NCBI RefSeq assembly: GCF_003853705.1
Contig: NZ_QTQI01000012.1
Coordinates: forward strand, 62,001 to 126,000
Source of the DNA: Burkholderia sp. Bp8992
Lineage (GTDB): Bacteria > Pseudomonadota > Gammaproteobacteria > Burkholderiales > Burkholderiaceae
Length of the DNA stretch: 64,000 nt
Direction: 5' to 3'
Below, one piece after another: positions 18,476 through 26,211 of the stretch; the stretch's first letter is position 1; every line of letters begins with the position of its first letter. The notes beneath the pieces were generated by a model. That model was given only the letters and a program-made list of their open reading frames with translations. It was not told the origin of the DNA and searched no databases. The position numbers and the translations under genes are program-made.

Positions 18476-19936
18476 ATGTCCACCGTCCCACTCGCCCAGA
18501 TTCCCGTGCCGCACGATACGGCCACGCTCACGCTCGTCGACCAGCTGGTCCAGTGGGCGCGGCGGCGTATCGACGAACGCGTGTTCCGTCCCGGCATGCG
18601 GATGCCGTCGATCCGCAAGCTCGCGCTCGACAAGAGCGTGTCGCGCTTCACCGTCGTCGAGGCGTACGAGCGCCTCGTCGCGCAGGGTTACCTCGATTCG
18701 CGGCGCGGCTCGGGTTTCTACGTGCGCGAGCGCACGGCCGCCGGCCCGCAGCCGGCCGACAGCGTCGCGCGCGTGGCCGAGGCCGCGCCGGTGCACAACA
18801 CGATCGACGTCGTCTGGCTGCTGCGCAACATGCTGCACACCGTCAGCCCGGAAAAAGGCCCCGGCCTCGGCTACCTGCCGGGCCGCTGGCTCGACGGCGA
18901 GCTGATCACCGGCGCGCTGCGCGCGCTCGGGCGCCAGTCGGGCGCGCAGATGCTCGGCTTCGGCACCGCGCAGGGCTTCCTGCCGCTGCGCCAGCAACTG
19001 CAGACGCGCCTCGCCGAAGTCGAGATCGGCGCGAAGCCCGAACAGATCGTGCTCGTCTCGGGGATCACGCAGGCGATCGACCTGATTTCGCGGATCTACA
19101 TGCGCCCTGGCGACGCGGTGATCGTCGGCGATCCCGCCTGGTTCCAGATGTTCGGCCGTTTCGCGGCGCAGGGCGCGCAGCTCGTCGGGATGCCGTATAC
19201 GCCCGACGGCCCCGATCTCGACGCACTCGAAACGCTGGTGCAGATGTGGCGGCCGAAGATGCTCGTGATCAACTCGGTGCTGCAGAACCCGACCGGCACG
19301 TCGCTGTCGGCCGCGCAGGCGTTCCGGATCCTCAAGCTCGCGGAAGCGTACGACTTCCTCGTCGTCGAGGACGACGTGTACGGCGACCTGTGCCCGCCGA
19401 GCTATCCGGCCACGCGCCTCGCGAGCCTCGACCAGCTGAAGCGCGTGATCTACCTCGGCAGCTATTCGAAGACGCTGGCGGCGAACCTGCGGGTCGGCTA
19501 CGTGGCCTGCGCGCCGGAGATCGCGAAGGCCGTCACCGACCAGAAGATGCTGGTCGGGATGACGACGCCTGAGCTCAACGAGCGCGTGCTGTACAAGATC
19601 CTGACCGAAGGGCATTACCGGCGCCACGTCGAGCGGCTGCGCGCACGGCTCGACGGCGTGCGCGACAAGACCGCGCGGATGCTCGAGCGCACGGGGCTCG
19701 GGCTGTTCACGATGCCGGCGGCCGGGATGTTCCTGTGGGCCGACACGGGCGTCGATTCGGACGCGCTCGCGGCCGTCGCGCACGAGGCCGGCTTCCTGCT
19801 GACGCCGGGCAGCCTGTTCTCGCCGCAGCAATCGCCGTCGACGTGGATGCGCTTCAATGTCGCGAACTGCGGCGATCCGGCGCTGCCGGGGCTGCTGGCG
19901 GGCTATATCGACTCGGCCGTGCGGCGCGCGTCGTGA
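18476..19936 (+). CDS. MocR family regulator (GntR helix-turn-helix fused to aminotransferase domain)
   Basis: A 486-residue chimera. Residues 1-80 form a GntR winged helix (RMPSIRKLALDKSVSRFTVVEAYERLVAQGYLDSRRGSGFYV). A full-length fold-type I aminotransferase domain follows, with the PLP lysine K332 in YSKTLAANLRVGY. MocR proteins sense PLP, GABA or amino-acid aldimines and rarely catalyse turnover. The ATG at 18476 is chosen because GGAG lies 9 bases upstream; a TTG at 18461 would consume that site. It is divergent from the VOC-EamA run, which it probably controls. Confidence 0.9.
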   Translation: MSTVPLAQIPVPHDTATLTLVDQLVQWARRRIDERVFRPGMRMPSIRKLALDKSVSRFTVVEAYERLVAQGYLDSRRGSGFYVRERTAAGPQPADSVARVAEAAPVHNTIDVVWLLRNMLHTVSPEKGPGLGYLPGRWLDGELITGALRALGRQSGAQMLGFGTAQGFLPLRQQLQTRLAEVEIGAKPEQIVLVSGITQAIDLISRIYMRPGDAVIVGDPAWFQMFGRFAAQGAQLVGMPYTPDGPDLDALETLVQMWRPKMLVINSVLQNPTGTSLSAAQAFRILKLAEAYDFLVVEDDVYGDLCPPSYPATRLASLDQLKRVIYLGSYSKTLAANLRVGYVACAPEIAKAVTDQKMLVGMTTPELNERVLYKILTEGHYRRHVERLRARLDGVRDKTARMLERTGLGLFTMPAAGMFLWADTGVDSDALAAVAHEAGFLLTPGSLFSPQQSPSTWMRFNVANCGDPALPGLLAGYIDSAVRRAS

Positions 19937-19956
19937 CACGGCGCGGCAGGCCGGCT

Positions 19957-19984
19957 CTTGAAACTGCGCGTGGCATCCCCAGAT
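19957..19984 (+). promoter_or_regulatory. sigma32-type heat-shock promoter of htpG
   Basis: CTTGAAA (19957-19963), a 13-base spacer, and CCCCAGAT (19977-19984) match the RpoH consensus CTTGAAA-N-CCCCATnT closely. Transcription would start about 100 bases before the htpG ATG. Confidence 0.8.
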
Positions 19985-20094
19985 ACGCGCGCAAACCGCT
20001 TGCGCCAGGCGGTTGTCCTTGACGGGCCCGCCGGCCTCGCGCGCCGGGCGCCTGCGCCACACCATTCAAGTTCAAGTAAGAGGAAACAACATCC

Positions 20095-21993
20095 ATGGCA
20101 CATGAAACGATGAGCTTTCAGGCAGAGGTCAAGCAACTCCTCCACCTGATGATCCATTCGCTCTACAGCAACAAGGAAATCTTCCTGCGCGAACTGGTGT
20201 CGAACGCGTCCGACGCGGCCGACAAGCTGCGTTTCGAAGGGCTCGCGGACAACGCGCTGTACGAGAACGATCCGAACCTGCGCATCCGTATCGGCTACGA
20301 CAAGGCCGCGCGCACGATCACGATCGACGACAACGGCATCGGCATGAGCCGCGACGAGGCGATCGCGAACCTCGGCACGATCGCGCGCTCGGGCACCAAG
20401 GAATTCTTCACGAAGCTGTCCGGCGACCAGCAGAAGGATGCGGCGCTGATCGGCCAGTTCGGCGTCGGCTTCTACTCGGGCTTCATCGTCGCGGACAAGA
20501 TCACCGTCGAGACGCGCCGCGCGGGCCTGCCGGCGAACGAAGCCGTGCGCTGGGAAAGCGCGGGCGAGGGCGATTTCACGATCGACGCGATCGAGCGCGC
20601 GCAGCGCGGCACGACGATCACGCTGCACCTGCGCGAAGGCGAGGACGAACTGCTGTCGTCGCACCGCCTGAAGTCGATCATCCAGAAGTACTCCGACCAC
20701 ATCGCGCTGCCGATCCTGATGCAGAAGGAAGAGTGGGATCAGGAAAAGGGCGAGATGGTCCTGAAGGACGAGGACGAGACCGTCAACCAGGCGAGCGCGC
20801 TGTGGACGCGTTCGAAGAGCGACGTCACCGACGAGCAGTACACGCAGTTCTACCAGCACATCGCGCACGATCACCAGGATCCGCTCACGTGGACGCACAA
20901 CCGCGTCGAGGGCCGCAGCGAATACACGCAGCTGCTGTTCGTGCCGGCGCACGCGCCGTTCGATCTGTGGAACCGTGACTATCGCGGCGGCCTGAAGCTG
21001 TACGTGAAGCGCGTGTTCATCATGGACGACGCCGAGCAGCTGCTGCCGCAATACCTGCGCTTCGTGAAGGGCGTCGTCGATTCGGCCGACCTGCCGCTGA
21101 ACGTGTCGCGCGAGATCCTGCAGGAAAGCCGCGACGTGAAGGCGATCCGCGAAGGCGTGACGAAGCGCGCGCTGTCGATGCTCGAAGAGCTCGCGAACGC
21201 GGAAGAGGATGCCGGCAAGGAGAAGTACAAGACGTTCTGGAGCGCGTTCGGCCAGGTGCTGAAGGAAGGCCTCGGCGAAGACCACGCGAACCGCGAGCGC
21301 ATCGCGAAGCTGCTGCGCTTCGCGTCGACCCACGGCGATACCGACGCGCAGGACGTGTCGCTTGCCGACTACGTGTCGCGCATGAAGCCGGAGCAGAGCA
21401 AGATCTACTACGTGACCGCCGATACCTGGCAGGCCGCGAAGAACAGCCCGCATCTCGAAGTGTTCCGCAAGAAGGGCGTCGAGGTGCTGCTGCTGACCGA
21501 CCGCGTCGACGAATGGATGCTGTCGTTCCTGCACGAATTCGACGGCAAGCCGCTCGCGAGCGTCGCGCGCGGCGACCTCGACCTCGGCGAGCTGAACGAC
21601 GAGGAGAAGAAGGCGCAGGAAGAGGCGGGCGAAGCGATCAAGCCGGTCGTCGAGAAGATGAAGGAAGCGCTCGGCGACAAGGTGAAGGAAGTGCGCGTCA
21701 CGTTCCGCCTGACCGATTCGCCGTCGTGCCTCGTCGCGGACGACAACGACATGAGCGGCTACCTGCAGCGGATGCTGAAGGCGGCCGGCCAGAACGCGCC
21801 GGCGATGCAGCCGATCCTCGAGATCAATCCCGAGCATGCGCTCGTGAAGCAGCTGAATGCCGACAGCGCTGATTTCGGCGACTGGTGCCATCTGCTGTTC
21901 GATCAGGCGCTGCTGGCCGAAGGCGGCACGCTCGACGATCCGGCGAGCTTCGTGAAGCGGACCAACGCGCTGCTGCTGTCGCGCGCCGCGTGA
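20095..21993 (+). CDS. htpG: Hsp90-family chaperone HtpG
   Basis: A 632-residue cytoplasmic ATP-dependent chaperone. The GHKL ATPase domain has [21 protein letters not shown] and GQFGVGFYS. The middle domain includes [14 protein letters not shown] with the catalytic arginine. The C-terminal dimerisation domain ends without the eukaryotic MEEVD tail. The length matches E. coli HtpG (624). AGAGGA precedes the ATG, and a strong RpoH-type promoter lies upstream. ubiC follows with almost no gap. Confidence 0.97.
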   Translation: MAHETMSFQAEVKQLLHLMIHSLYSNKEIFLRELVSNASDAADKLRFEGLADNALYENDPNLRIRIGYDKAARTITIDDNGIGMSRDEAIANLGTIARSGTKEFFTKLSGDQQKDAALIGQFGVGFYSGFIVADKITVETRRAGLPANEAVRWESAGEGDFTIDAIERAQRGTTITLHLREGEDELLSSHRLKSIIQKYSDHIALPILMQKEEWDQEKGEMVLKDEDETVNQASALWTRSKSDVTDEQYTQFYQHIAHDHQDPLTWTHNRVEGRSEYTQLLFVPAHAPFDLWNRDYRGGLKLYVKRVFIMDDAEQLLPQYLRFVKGVVDSADLPLNVSREILQESRDVKAIREGVTKRALSMLEELANAEEDAGKEKYKTFWSAFGQVLKEGLGEDHANRERIAKLLRFASTHGDTDAQDVSLADYVSRMKPEQSKIYYVTADTWQAAKNSPHLEVFRKKGVEVLLLTDRVDEWMLSFLHEFDGKPLASVARGDLDLGELNDEEKKAQEEAGEAIKPVVEKMKEALGDKVKEVRVTFRLTDSPSCLVADDNDMSGYLQRMLKAAGQNAPAMQPILEINPEHALVKQLNADSADFGDWCHLLFDQALLAEGGTLDDPASFVKRTNALLLSRAA

Positions 21994-22001
21994 ACGCACG
22001 C

Positions 22002-22598
22002 ATGCGCTTCGACGGCGGCCAGGCCGGCTGGCGGGAGACGCCGCGGCCCGGCTGCTCGCTCGACCAGCGCGACTGGCTGACGCGCGGCGGGTCGCTCACC
22101 GCGCATCTCGCGCGGCTCGGCTGCGTGAACGTGCGCGTGACGCGCGAGGCCGTCGACTGCCCGTGGTTCGACGAGCCGGACGCGCTCGCCAGTTCGCCGC
22201 GCGCGCCGATGTGGGTGCGCGAGGTGATCCTGTCGGTCGACGGCACGCCGTACGTCGCTGCGCACAGCATCGCGCCGCTCGCCGCCAGCAAGGGCGTGTG
22301 GCAGGCAATGCGACGGCTGCGCACGCGGCCGCTCGCGGAATTGCTGTACAGCGATCCGCAGGTCGAGCGCTCGTCGCTCGTCAGCCGGCGCGTGATTGCG
22401 GGCCATCCGCTGTATGCGCTCGCGACCCATGCGCTGCAGGGCGAGCGTGCGCCGCATGCGTTCGCCGCGCGGCGCTCGGTGTTCCAGCGTCACGGCAAGC
22501 CGTTGATGGTCACCGAGTGCATGCTGCCGGCGCTGTGGCGCCATCTCGCCGCGCACGGCGACGGGCCGCGCTCGGCTGGCCCGGGCGGAGGCGCGTGA
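22002..22598 (+). CDS. ubiC: Chorismate pyruvate-lyase
   Basis: A 198-residue enzyme that converts chorismate to 4-hydroxybenzoate and pyruvate, the first committed step of ubiquinone synthesis. The substrate arginine is in MWVREVIL, and the catalytic glutamate region is VTECMLP. Other conserved segments are [10 protein letters not shown] and [11 protein letters not shown]. Two starts are possible: the ATG at 22002, or a GTG at 21990 overlapping the htpG stop; neither has a good Shine-Dalgarno. Its stop overlaps the next start (TGATG at 22596-22600), so it is coupled to the glycosylase gene. Confidence 0.9.
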   Translation: MRFDGGQAGWRETPRPGCSLDQRDWLTRGGSLTAHLARLGCVNVRVTREAVDCPWFDEPDALASSPRAPMWVREVILSVDGTPYVAAHSIAPLAASKGVWQAMRRLRTRPLAELLYSDPQVERSSLVSRRVIAGHPLYALATHALQGERAPHAFAARRSVFQRHGKPLMVTECMLPALWRHLAAHGDGPRSAGPGGGA

Positions 22599-23074
22599 TG
22601 CTGCAGGGCTTTCCGCCCGTCGTCTCGCCGGATACGCACACGATGATCCTCGGCAGCTTTCCGGGCGAGGCGTCGCTCGATGCCGCGCAGTACTACGCGC
22701 ATCCGCGCAACCAGTTCTGGCGGTTGCTGGGGGCGGTGCTCGGCGAGCCGACGCTTCATGAACTGCCGTACGACGCGCGGCTCGTGTGCGTCCTTACGCA
22801 CGGCATCGGCATCTGGGATGTCCTCGATGCGTGCCATCGGCAGGGCAGTCTCGATTCTGCGATCCGCAACGCGAAGCCGAACGACTTCGATTCGCTGCGC
22901 CAGCATGCGCCGTTGCTGAGGCGCGTGTGCTTCAACGGCAAGACGGCCGGGCGATTTGCCGACGTGATCGGCCAGGCCGGGTACGAGACGCTCGTGCTGC
23001 CTTCGTCGAGCCCGGCAAATGCGATGCTTTCGTTCGAGCAGAAGCTCGTGCAGTGGCGCGCACTTCGCGCCTGA
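22598..23074 (+). CDS. Mug/HDG-type DNA glycosylase (deoxyinosine/uracil)
   Basis: A 158-residue member of the uracil-DNA glycosylase superfamily, closest to the hypoxanthine-DNA glycosylase (family 6) pattern. Motif 1 is ILGSFPGEASL (17-27), followed by QYYAHPRNQFWRLLG with the catalytic asparagine region. The second motif is PSSSPANA near the C-terminus. It would excise deaminated bases to start base-excision repair. Translation is coupled to ubiC by a one-base overlap. A decayed partial copy lies 2 kb downstream at 24964-25036, beyond the ParA/DUF4238 genes. Confidence 0.85.
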   Translation: MLQGFPPVVSPDTHTMILGSFPGEASLDAAQYYAHPRNQFWRLLGAVLGEPTLHELPYDARLVCVLTHGIGIWDVLDACHRQGSLDSAIRNAKPNDFDSLRQHAPLLRRVCFNGKTAGRFADVIGQAGYETLVLPSSSPANAMLSFEQKLVQWRALRA

Positions 23075-23235
23075 GTCGCGTTGGATTCCGAGTATTCGAT
23101 GTAGCGGTTTCGGGTGGGCGGCATCAGGTGTTCAAGTCGGGATGCGGTTTCAACGCGTTTCGGCTAACACGTGTGAGTTGATTCGACTCGACGGTCAGGC
23201 TCGCTGGAAGATCCAGGTTGCTCTCGCTCTACCGG

Positions 23236-24039
23236 TCAGGGCTTCACCTCGCCTTGCCGGGCGCCCGTGACCGAGGCAATGCGACTTTGTGCGGCGACGA
23301 GTTGATCATCGGTGGTCGCCACCAGCCACAGACGCGCATGCTCCTCGATCCGACGGTTGTGGTCCTTCAACGGCCCCATCGCGGCAGCGGCCTTCCAGAC
23401 CACCGGGCCGACCCGGCTGCTCCTGCCCGACGGCGCGCCTACCAGCAGGCAGTAAGGTCCCAGCGGAAGCGATACGAACGGAAGCGCCGGACTGGCGATC
23501 ACGCGCCAGTCGATGAAGGGTGTGTCGCTGATCAGCAGCGGCGCGGGCAAGCCGTAGAGCACGCTGAAATCGTACAGCGCCAGCTGCTCCCGCATGCCGA
23601 CGTAAGTCCGCCGGATGTCGTCGACCACCGCCGCGCGGATCTCGTCCTCGAACATGGGTTCCTGCGCGTAGCGGGCCAATGCCTTGCGGGCCTCCCATTG
23701 ATACGCGCTGAACAGGCCGATCTCCACGCAATCCTGCACCGCGCGCTGAACCTCCGCCACGGAACCGGCTTCCGCGGGCGTGCCCAACTGAGCCGCCCGC
23801 AAAAAGCGGGCAAGTCCCGCCTCGTGGATCGCGGGACCCTCCGCGGATGCGTCGTCGGCAGCGTTCTTGCCCAGGGGCACGTAGGTGTATTTCTCGGCTG
23901 CGAAATGCGATTTCTTGCCTTCGTCGAACTTGATTTCGCCATCGACGCAGTCGAGATAGCGCGTCCCGATTCGGCCGTGCTCCCAAACCCAATTTTTCAG
24001 GAACGGACGGAGTGGATGCAGTCTGTCGTGATCGGCCAT
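23236..24039 (-). CDS. DUF4238-like protein, second gene of the ParA-linked pair
   Basis: A 267-residue soluble protein. It resembles DUF4238 in outline: an N-terminal FLKNW segment followed by a strand-rich stretch ending FAAEKYTYV, a helical middle, and a late LLISDTPFIDW then FVSLPLGPYCLLV, like the DUF4238 SDNPV...PLSP pattern. The typical HYIPQFYL start is missing, so the assignment is tentative. The start at 24039 has a near-perfect Shine-Dalgarno (GGAGG, 4 bases away); a longer reading from 24090 lacks one. It follows the ParA-like gene by 75 bases, most likely in one transcript. The function is unknown; DUF4238 genes are often found in accessory or defence-type regions. Confidence 0.7.
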   Translation of the reverse strand: MADHDRLHPLRPFLKNWVWEHGRIGTRYLDCVDGEIKFDEGKKSHFAAEKYTYVPLGKNAADDASAEGPAIHEAGLARFLRAAQLGTPAEAGSVAEVQRAVQDCVEIGLFSAYQWEARKALARYAQEPMFEDEIRAAVVDDIRRTYVGMREQLALYDFSVLYGLPAPLLISDTPFIDWRVIASPALPFVSLPLGPYCLLVGAPSGRSSRVGPVVWKAAAAMGPLKDHNRRIEEHARLWLVATTDDQLVAAQSRIASVTGARQGEVKP

Positions 24040-24114
24040 TGAACCTCCAAGTTTTCCCGGTATGAGCCATTCCAGCAACCCGCCGCACACTCCGCACCGT
24101 CGCGGGGGCCCGCG

Positions 24115-24810
24115 CTACAACGCGAGCGTGCCCAGCTCCTCATAGGTACGATGCAGCCAGACCTTGACGCGCTGCCGCTCCAGCAAGCCGAGCCCCGTGG
24201 CCGCGCGGTCGGGATGATTGACCGCCGCCCAGAAGCTCGCGCTTTGTCGATCGATCTTCTGCATGGTCGTATCGGGCAGGCGGCGCAGCGTAATCACGCT
24301 GGCGCCAAGGGCCTCGGCCCTCTCGCGTTCGCCGGATGCCTCCAGAATCTCGAAGCGATCGCCGCGGACTTCATTCAGCACCAGCACCAGCTTGATTCGT
24401 CCGCCGAATTCGTCGAGCCATTGCCGCAGCAGATCGACCGAATCGCGTCCGGTGTCCATCACGTGCCACCACGTCAACGTGAGGCCGTGCTCTTCGGCAA
24501 AATCGACTACGTCCGAATCGTCGAGCCACTTGGCGAGCGACTGCCGCGTCTGGGCCGCGAGATCGACCAGTATGCGCCGCTGCGGATCTTCGAGCGCCGA
24601 TTCCATGACCGGATCGAGGCTGTCATGCTGGTCGAGCACGGCAGGCGCGGCAAAATCGGCGTAGAACCGCAGTAGCGCGCCGTGCGATCGGTCGGTATCG
24701 AAGCCTACGAAGGGCATGCTCCGATCGATGAAGTACTGGGCCAGCACGCGGGCCGCGAGCGATTTGCCGACGCCGCCTTTTTCCCCGCCGATGAAGTGGA
24801 TGTGACTCAT
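24115..24810 (-). CDS. ParA-like (MinD/MobD-type) P-loop ATPase
   Basis: A 231-residue protein starting MSHIHFIGGEKGGVGKS. The deviant Walker A is KGGVGKS with signature lysine K11 and K16. The A' aspartate is in FDTDRSHG (D38/D40), and Walker B is RILVDLAAQT (D83). It resembles short plasmid or conjugation-linked ParA proteins (MobD/TraL type) rather than chromosomal Soj, and no ParB is nearby. The ATG at 24810 is chosen because the P-loop begins at once; the in-frame extension upstream is not protein-like. It is first of a pair with the DUF4238-like gene. Possible roles are plasmid or phage related positioning, or ATP-gated control of the partner; none is proven. Confidence 0.82.
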   Translation of the reverse strand: MSHIHFIGGEKGGVGKSLAARVLAQYFIDRSMPFVGFDTDRSHGALLRFYADFAAPAVLDQHDSLDPVMESALEDPQRRILVDLAAQTRQSLAKWLDDSDVVDFAEEHGLTLTWWHVMDTGRDSVDLLRQWLDEFGGRIKLVLVLNEVRGDRFEILEASGERERAEALGASVITLRRLPDTTMQKIDRQSASFWAAVNHPDRAATGLGLLERQRVKVWLHRTYEELGTLAL

Positions 24811-24945
24811 GCTTACGAAATCCCGTGTGATTGAGCAGGTATGGCCAGAGCGGATGTTGGCAGGCTTCGATGACGTTACGGTGCCACCGGTCACGTCGAA
24901 AGAAAATGCGTGCGCCGCAGCAGCATGCTGTCTGATCAACGGCGG

Positions 24946-24963
24946 TGTCAAACTGAACAAAAT
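24946..24963 (+). repeat. possible remnant of an insertion-sequence end
   Basis: TGTCAAACTGAACAAAAT resembles the short terminal repeats of IS21-family elements in form (GTCAA...TGAACA). It directly abuts the glycosylase remnant. Only one copy is seen and no istA/istB is present, so this is weak. Confidence 0.2.
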
Positions 24964-25036
24964 GGCAATCGGTTCTGGCGATTGCAGGGGGCGGTGCCTG
25001 GCGGATGCGATGCCGTCGTTCGAGCAGAAGCCGGAG
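24964..25036 (+). pseudogene. internally deleted remnant of the Mug/HDG glycosylase gene
   Basis: Bases 24964-25003 match the intact gene at 22706-22745 at about 33 of 40 positions (the NQFWRLLGAVLG coding region). Bases 24994-25031 match 23008-23045 at about 32 of 38 positions (the ANAMxSFEQK coding region), in the same frame and ending in a stop at 25042. About 265 bases between the two parts are missing. It is a broken second allele, probably marking the far junction of the inserted ParA/DUF4238 genes. Confidence 0.7.
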
Positions 25037-25189
25037 CTTTGACGCGGCCGTTGCTTCACATTATTGCGTCGCGTGGGAGTCGGGACGATTCAGCCGTTCA
25101 ACAGAGCGCTGCCGCGGCGTATCGATGACGGAAGGAAGGGCGCTGCTGACGAACGGCGACCGCATAGGCTCGTGCGTCGCGCCCGACGC

Positions 25190-25444
25190 TCAATCGTCCT
25201 TGCCCCATCGCCATCCGGGCTTCTCGCCCTTGAGCCAGCAGACGGCGGTGAGCAGCGCGACCAGTACCACGATGCAGGCGCCGTACGCCACCGGCGAGCG
25301 TTGTGGCGGCGCGAGCCATGCACTCGCGAGGATGCCGATCGCGAACAGCAGCAGCACGACCCACCCTTGCCACGCGATAGGCAATCCCCATCCCCATCCG
25401 TAGCGTTTCGCGGGAAACCAGATTTTCTTGTCGTTCGAGGTCAT
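25190..25444 (-). CDS. small two-helix membrane protein
   Basis: An 84-residue protein of unknown function. A short cytoplasmic N-terminus with KRYGWGWGLP is followed by helix 1 (about 26-43), a short PPQRSP loop, helix 2 (about 51-69) and a basic tail ending GWRWGKDD. Trp/Gly-rich YGWGW proteins of this size are widespread as uncharacterised inner-membrane proteins in Proteobacteria. The start at 25444 has GAGG 6-7 bases upstream; an ATG at 25462 overlaps the toxin gene. It lies just downstream of the toxin gene and could be cotranscribed, though no functional link is evident. Confidence 0.72.
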   Translation of the reverse strand: MTSNDKKIWFPAKRYGWGWGLPIAWQGWVVLLLFAIGILASAWLAPPQRSPVAYGACIVVLVALLTAVCWLKGEKPGWRWGKDD

Positions 25445-25458
25445 GCGATTCCTCGTCG

Positions 25459-25767
25459 TCAATGGTAGTCGCTTTCTCGTTGGTGGCGGACTGCGAGGAT
25501 CGTCACCGTCCGGCTGTCATCGATCTCGAATAACGCGACGTAGCCGGATACGCCGAATGGAATGATCAGTTCCCGGAGAAACGGCATGGACGGATGAACT
25601 TTGCGGCAGGTAAACGGCGACGATTCGAGCGTGGCGATTCCTGACGTTATGGCCGCCAACGCGCGTTCTGCCACTTCGACCTCCGCATCGTCACGGTCGA
25701 CGACGAAAGCATAAAGCCGGTCCAGGTCGTCCGATGCGGCGGACGTAAAGCGAACCGTACAGGTCAT
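25459..25767 (-). CDS. RelE/ParE family toxin
   Basis: A 102-residue small protein with the ParE/RelE superfamily layout: an N-terminal strand VRFTSAASDDLDRLYAFV, two helices (residues 8-48), then a beta sheet with FLRELIIPFGVSGYVALFEID and ending VTILAVRHQRESDYH. The C-terminal VRHQRE segment is typical of ParE toxins, which poison gyrase; RelE types cleave mRNA. The target cannot be told from sequence. Its start overlaps the antitoxin stop (ATGA at 25764-25767), giving translational coupling. It is second in a two-gene operon, the usual antitoxin-first order. Confidence 0.85.
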   Translation of the reverse strand: MTCTVRFTSAASDDLDRLYAFVVDRDDAEVEVAERALAAITSGIATLESSPFTCRKVHPSMPFLRELIIPFGVSGYVALFEIDDSRTVTILAVRHQRESDYH

Positions 25768-26042
25768 CGAGCCTGTCGCTTTCTGTCACGCAGCGTATCG
25801 AGTCGTCGCCCCAGTCGTTCCAGCACTTCGACCGAAGAGACATACTCGCCGGTCCGTCGAGCATCGTCGCGTGATGCTATGCCGCGCGCGATGAATTCGC
25901 TTTGGAAACGTCGACGTTCGACGCCTTCGCGAATCGATTGCTCGACGAAGCTCGACAGCGTTTCGCCTTCCTGAAGGACATTCTCGGCGGCATCGCGTAA
26001 TTCCGGTTCGACCCGGACAGACGGAAAAGTCGCAGTTTTCAT
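25764..26042 (-). CDS. antitoxin, YlcI/YnfO-like
   Basis: A 92-residue protein starting MKTATFPSVRVEPELRDAA, then a helical stretch with GETLSSFVEQSIREGVERR and a second helical region carrying ASRDDARRTGEYVS. The N-terminal strand plus helix pair looks like a ribbon-helix-helix DNA-binding domain, and the C-terminal half would wrap the toxin. The family is annotated as YlcI/YnfO-like antitoxins. GAGG precedes the ATG at 26042; a longer reading from 26102 lacks support and crosses the operator. A perfect 20-bp palindrome lies 12 bases upstream. Confidence 0.82.
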   Translation of the reverse strand: MKTATFPSVRVEPELRDAAENVLQEGETLSSFVEQSIREGVERRRFQSEFIARGIASRDDARRTGEYVSSVEVLERLGRRLDTLRDRKRQAR

Positions 26043-26054
26043 CGTGGCCTCATT

Positions 26055-26074
26055 TGCATCGCAATTGCGATGCA
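26055..26074. promoter_or_regulatory. 20-bp palindromic operator of the toxin-antitoxin operon
   Basis: TGCATCGCAATTGCGATGCA is a perfect palindrome ending 12 bases before the antitoxin ATG. Its place on the likely promoter/leader fits autorepression by the antitoxin or the complex. Confidence 0.65.
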
Positions 26075-26211
26075 TTATCCCGCACGTCCATGCTGCCTGC
26101 AAGTCGCCCGAACGGCCGCTCGACCGACCGCTCTCGCCGCCGGCGGCTCATCCCCCACCAATGCTATCCTCTCGTCCGCTAAAACCAGCATCACCCCAGC
26201 GAGATTCAATC

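Larger units (their letters stand above)
24811..25189. other. non-coding junction upstream of the ParA-like gene
   Basis: These 379 bases hold no convincing gene. They contain an AT-richer patch around 24930-24963 and a decayed fragment of the glycosylase gene at 24964-25036. The transcription start of the ParA-like gene should lie here. A 77-codon plus-strand frame across it ends in the glycosylase remnant and is not a real gene. Confidence 0.6.

Noticed and set aside
24809-25042. A 77-codon plus-strand frame upstream of the ParA-like gene
   Set aside because: Its C-terminal end is the glycosylase remnant and the rest has no protein character, so it is treated as part of a pseudogene region.
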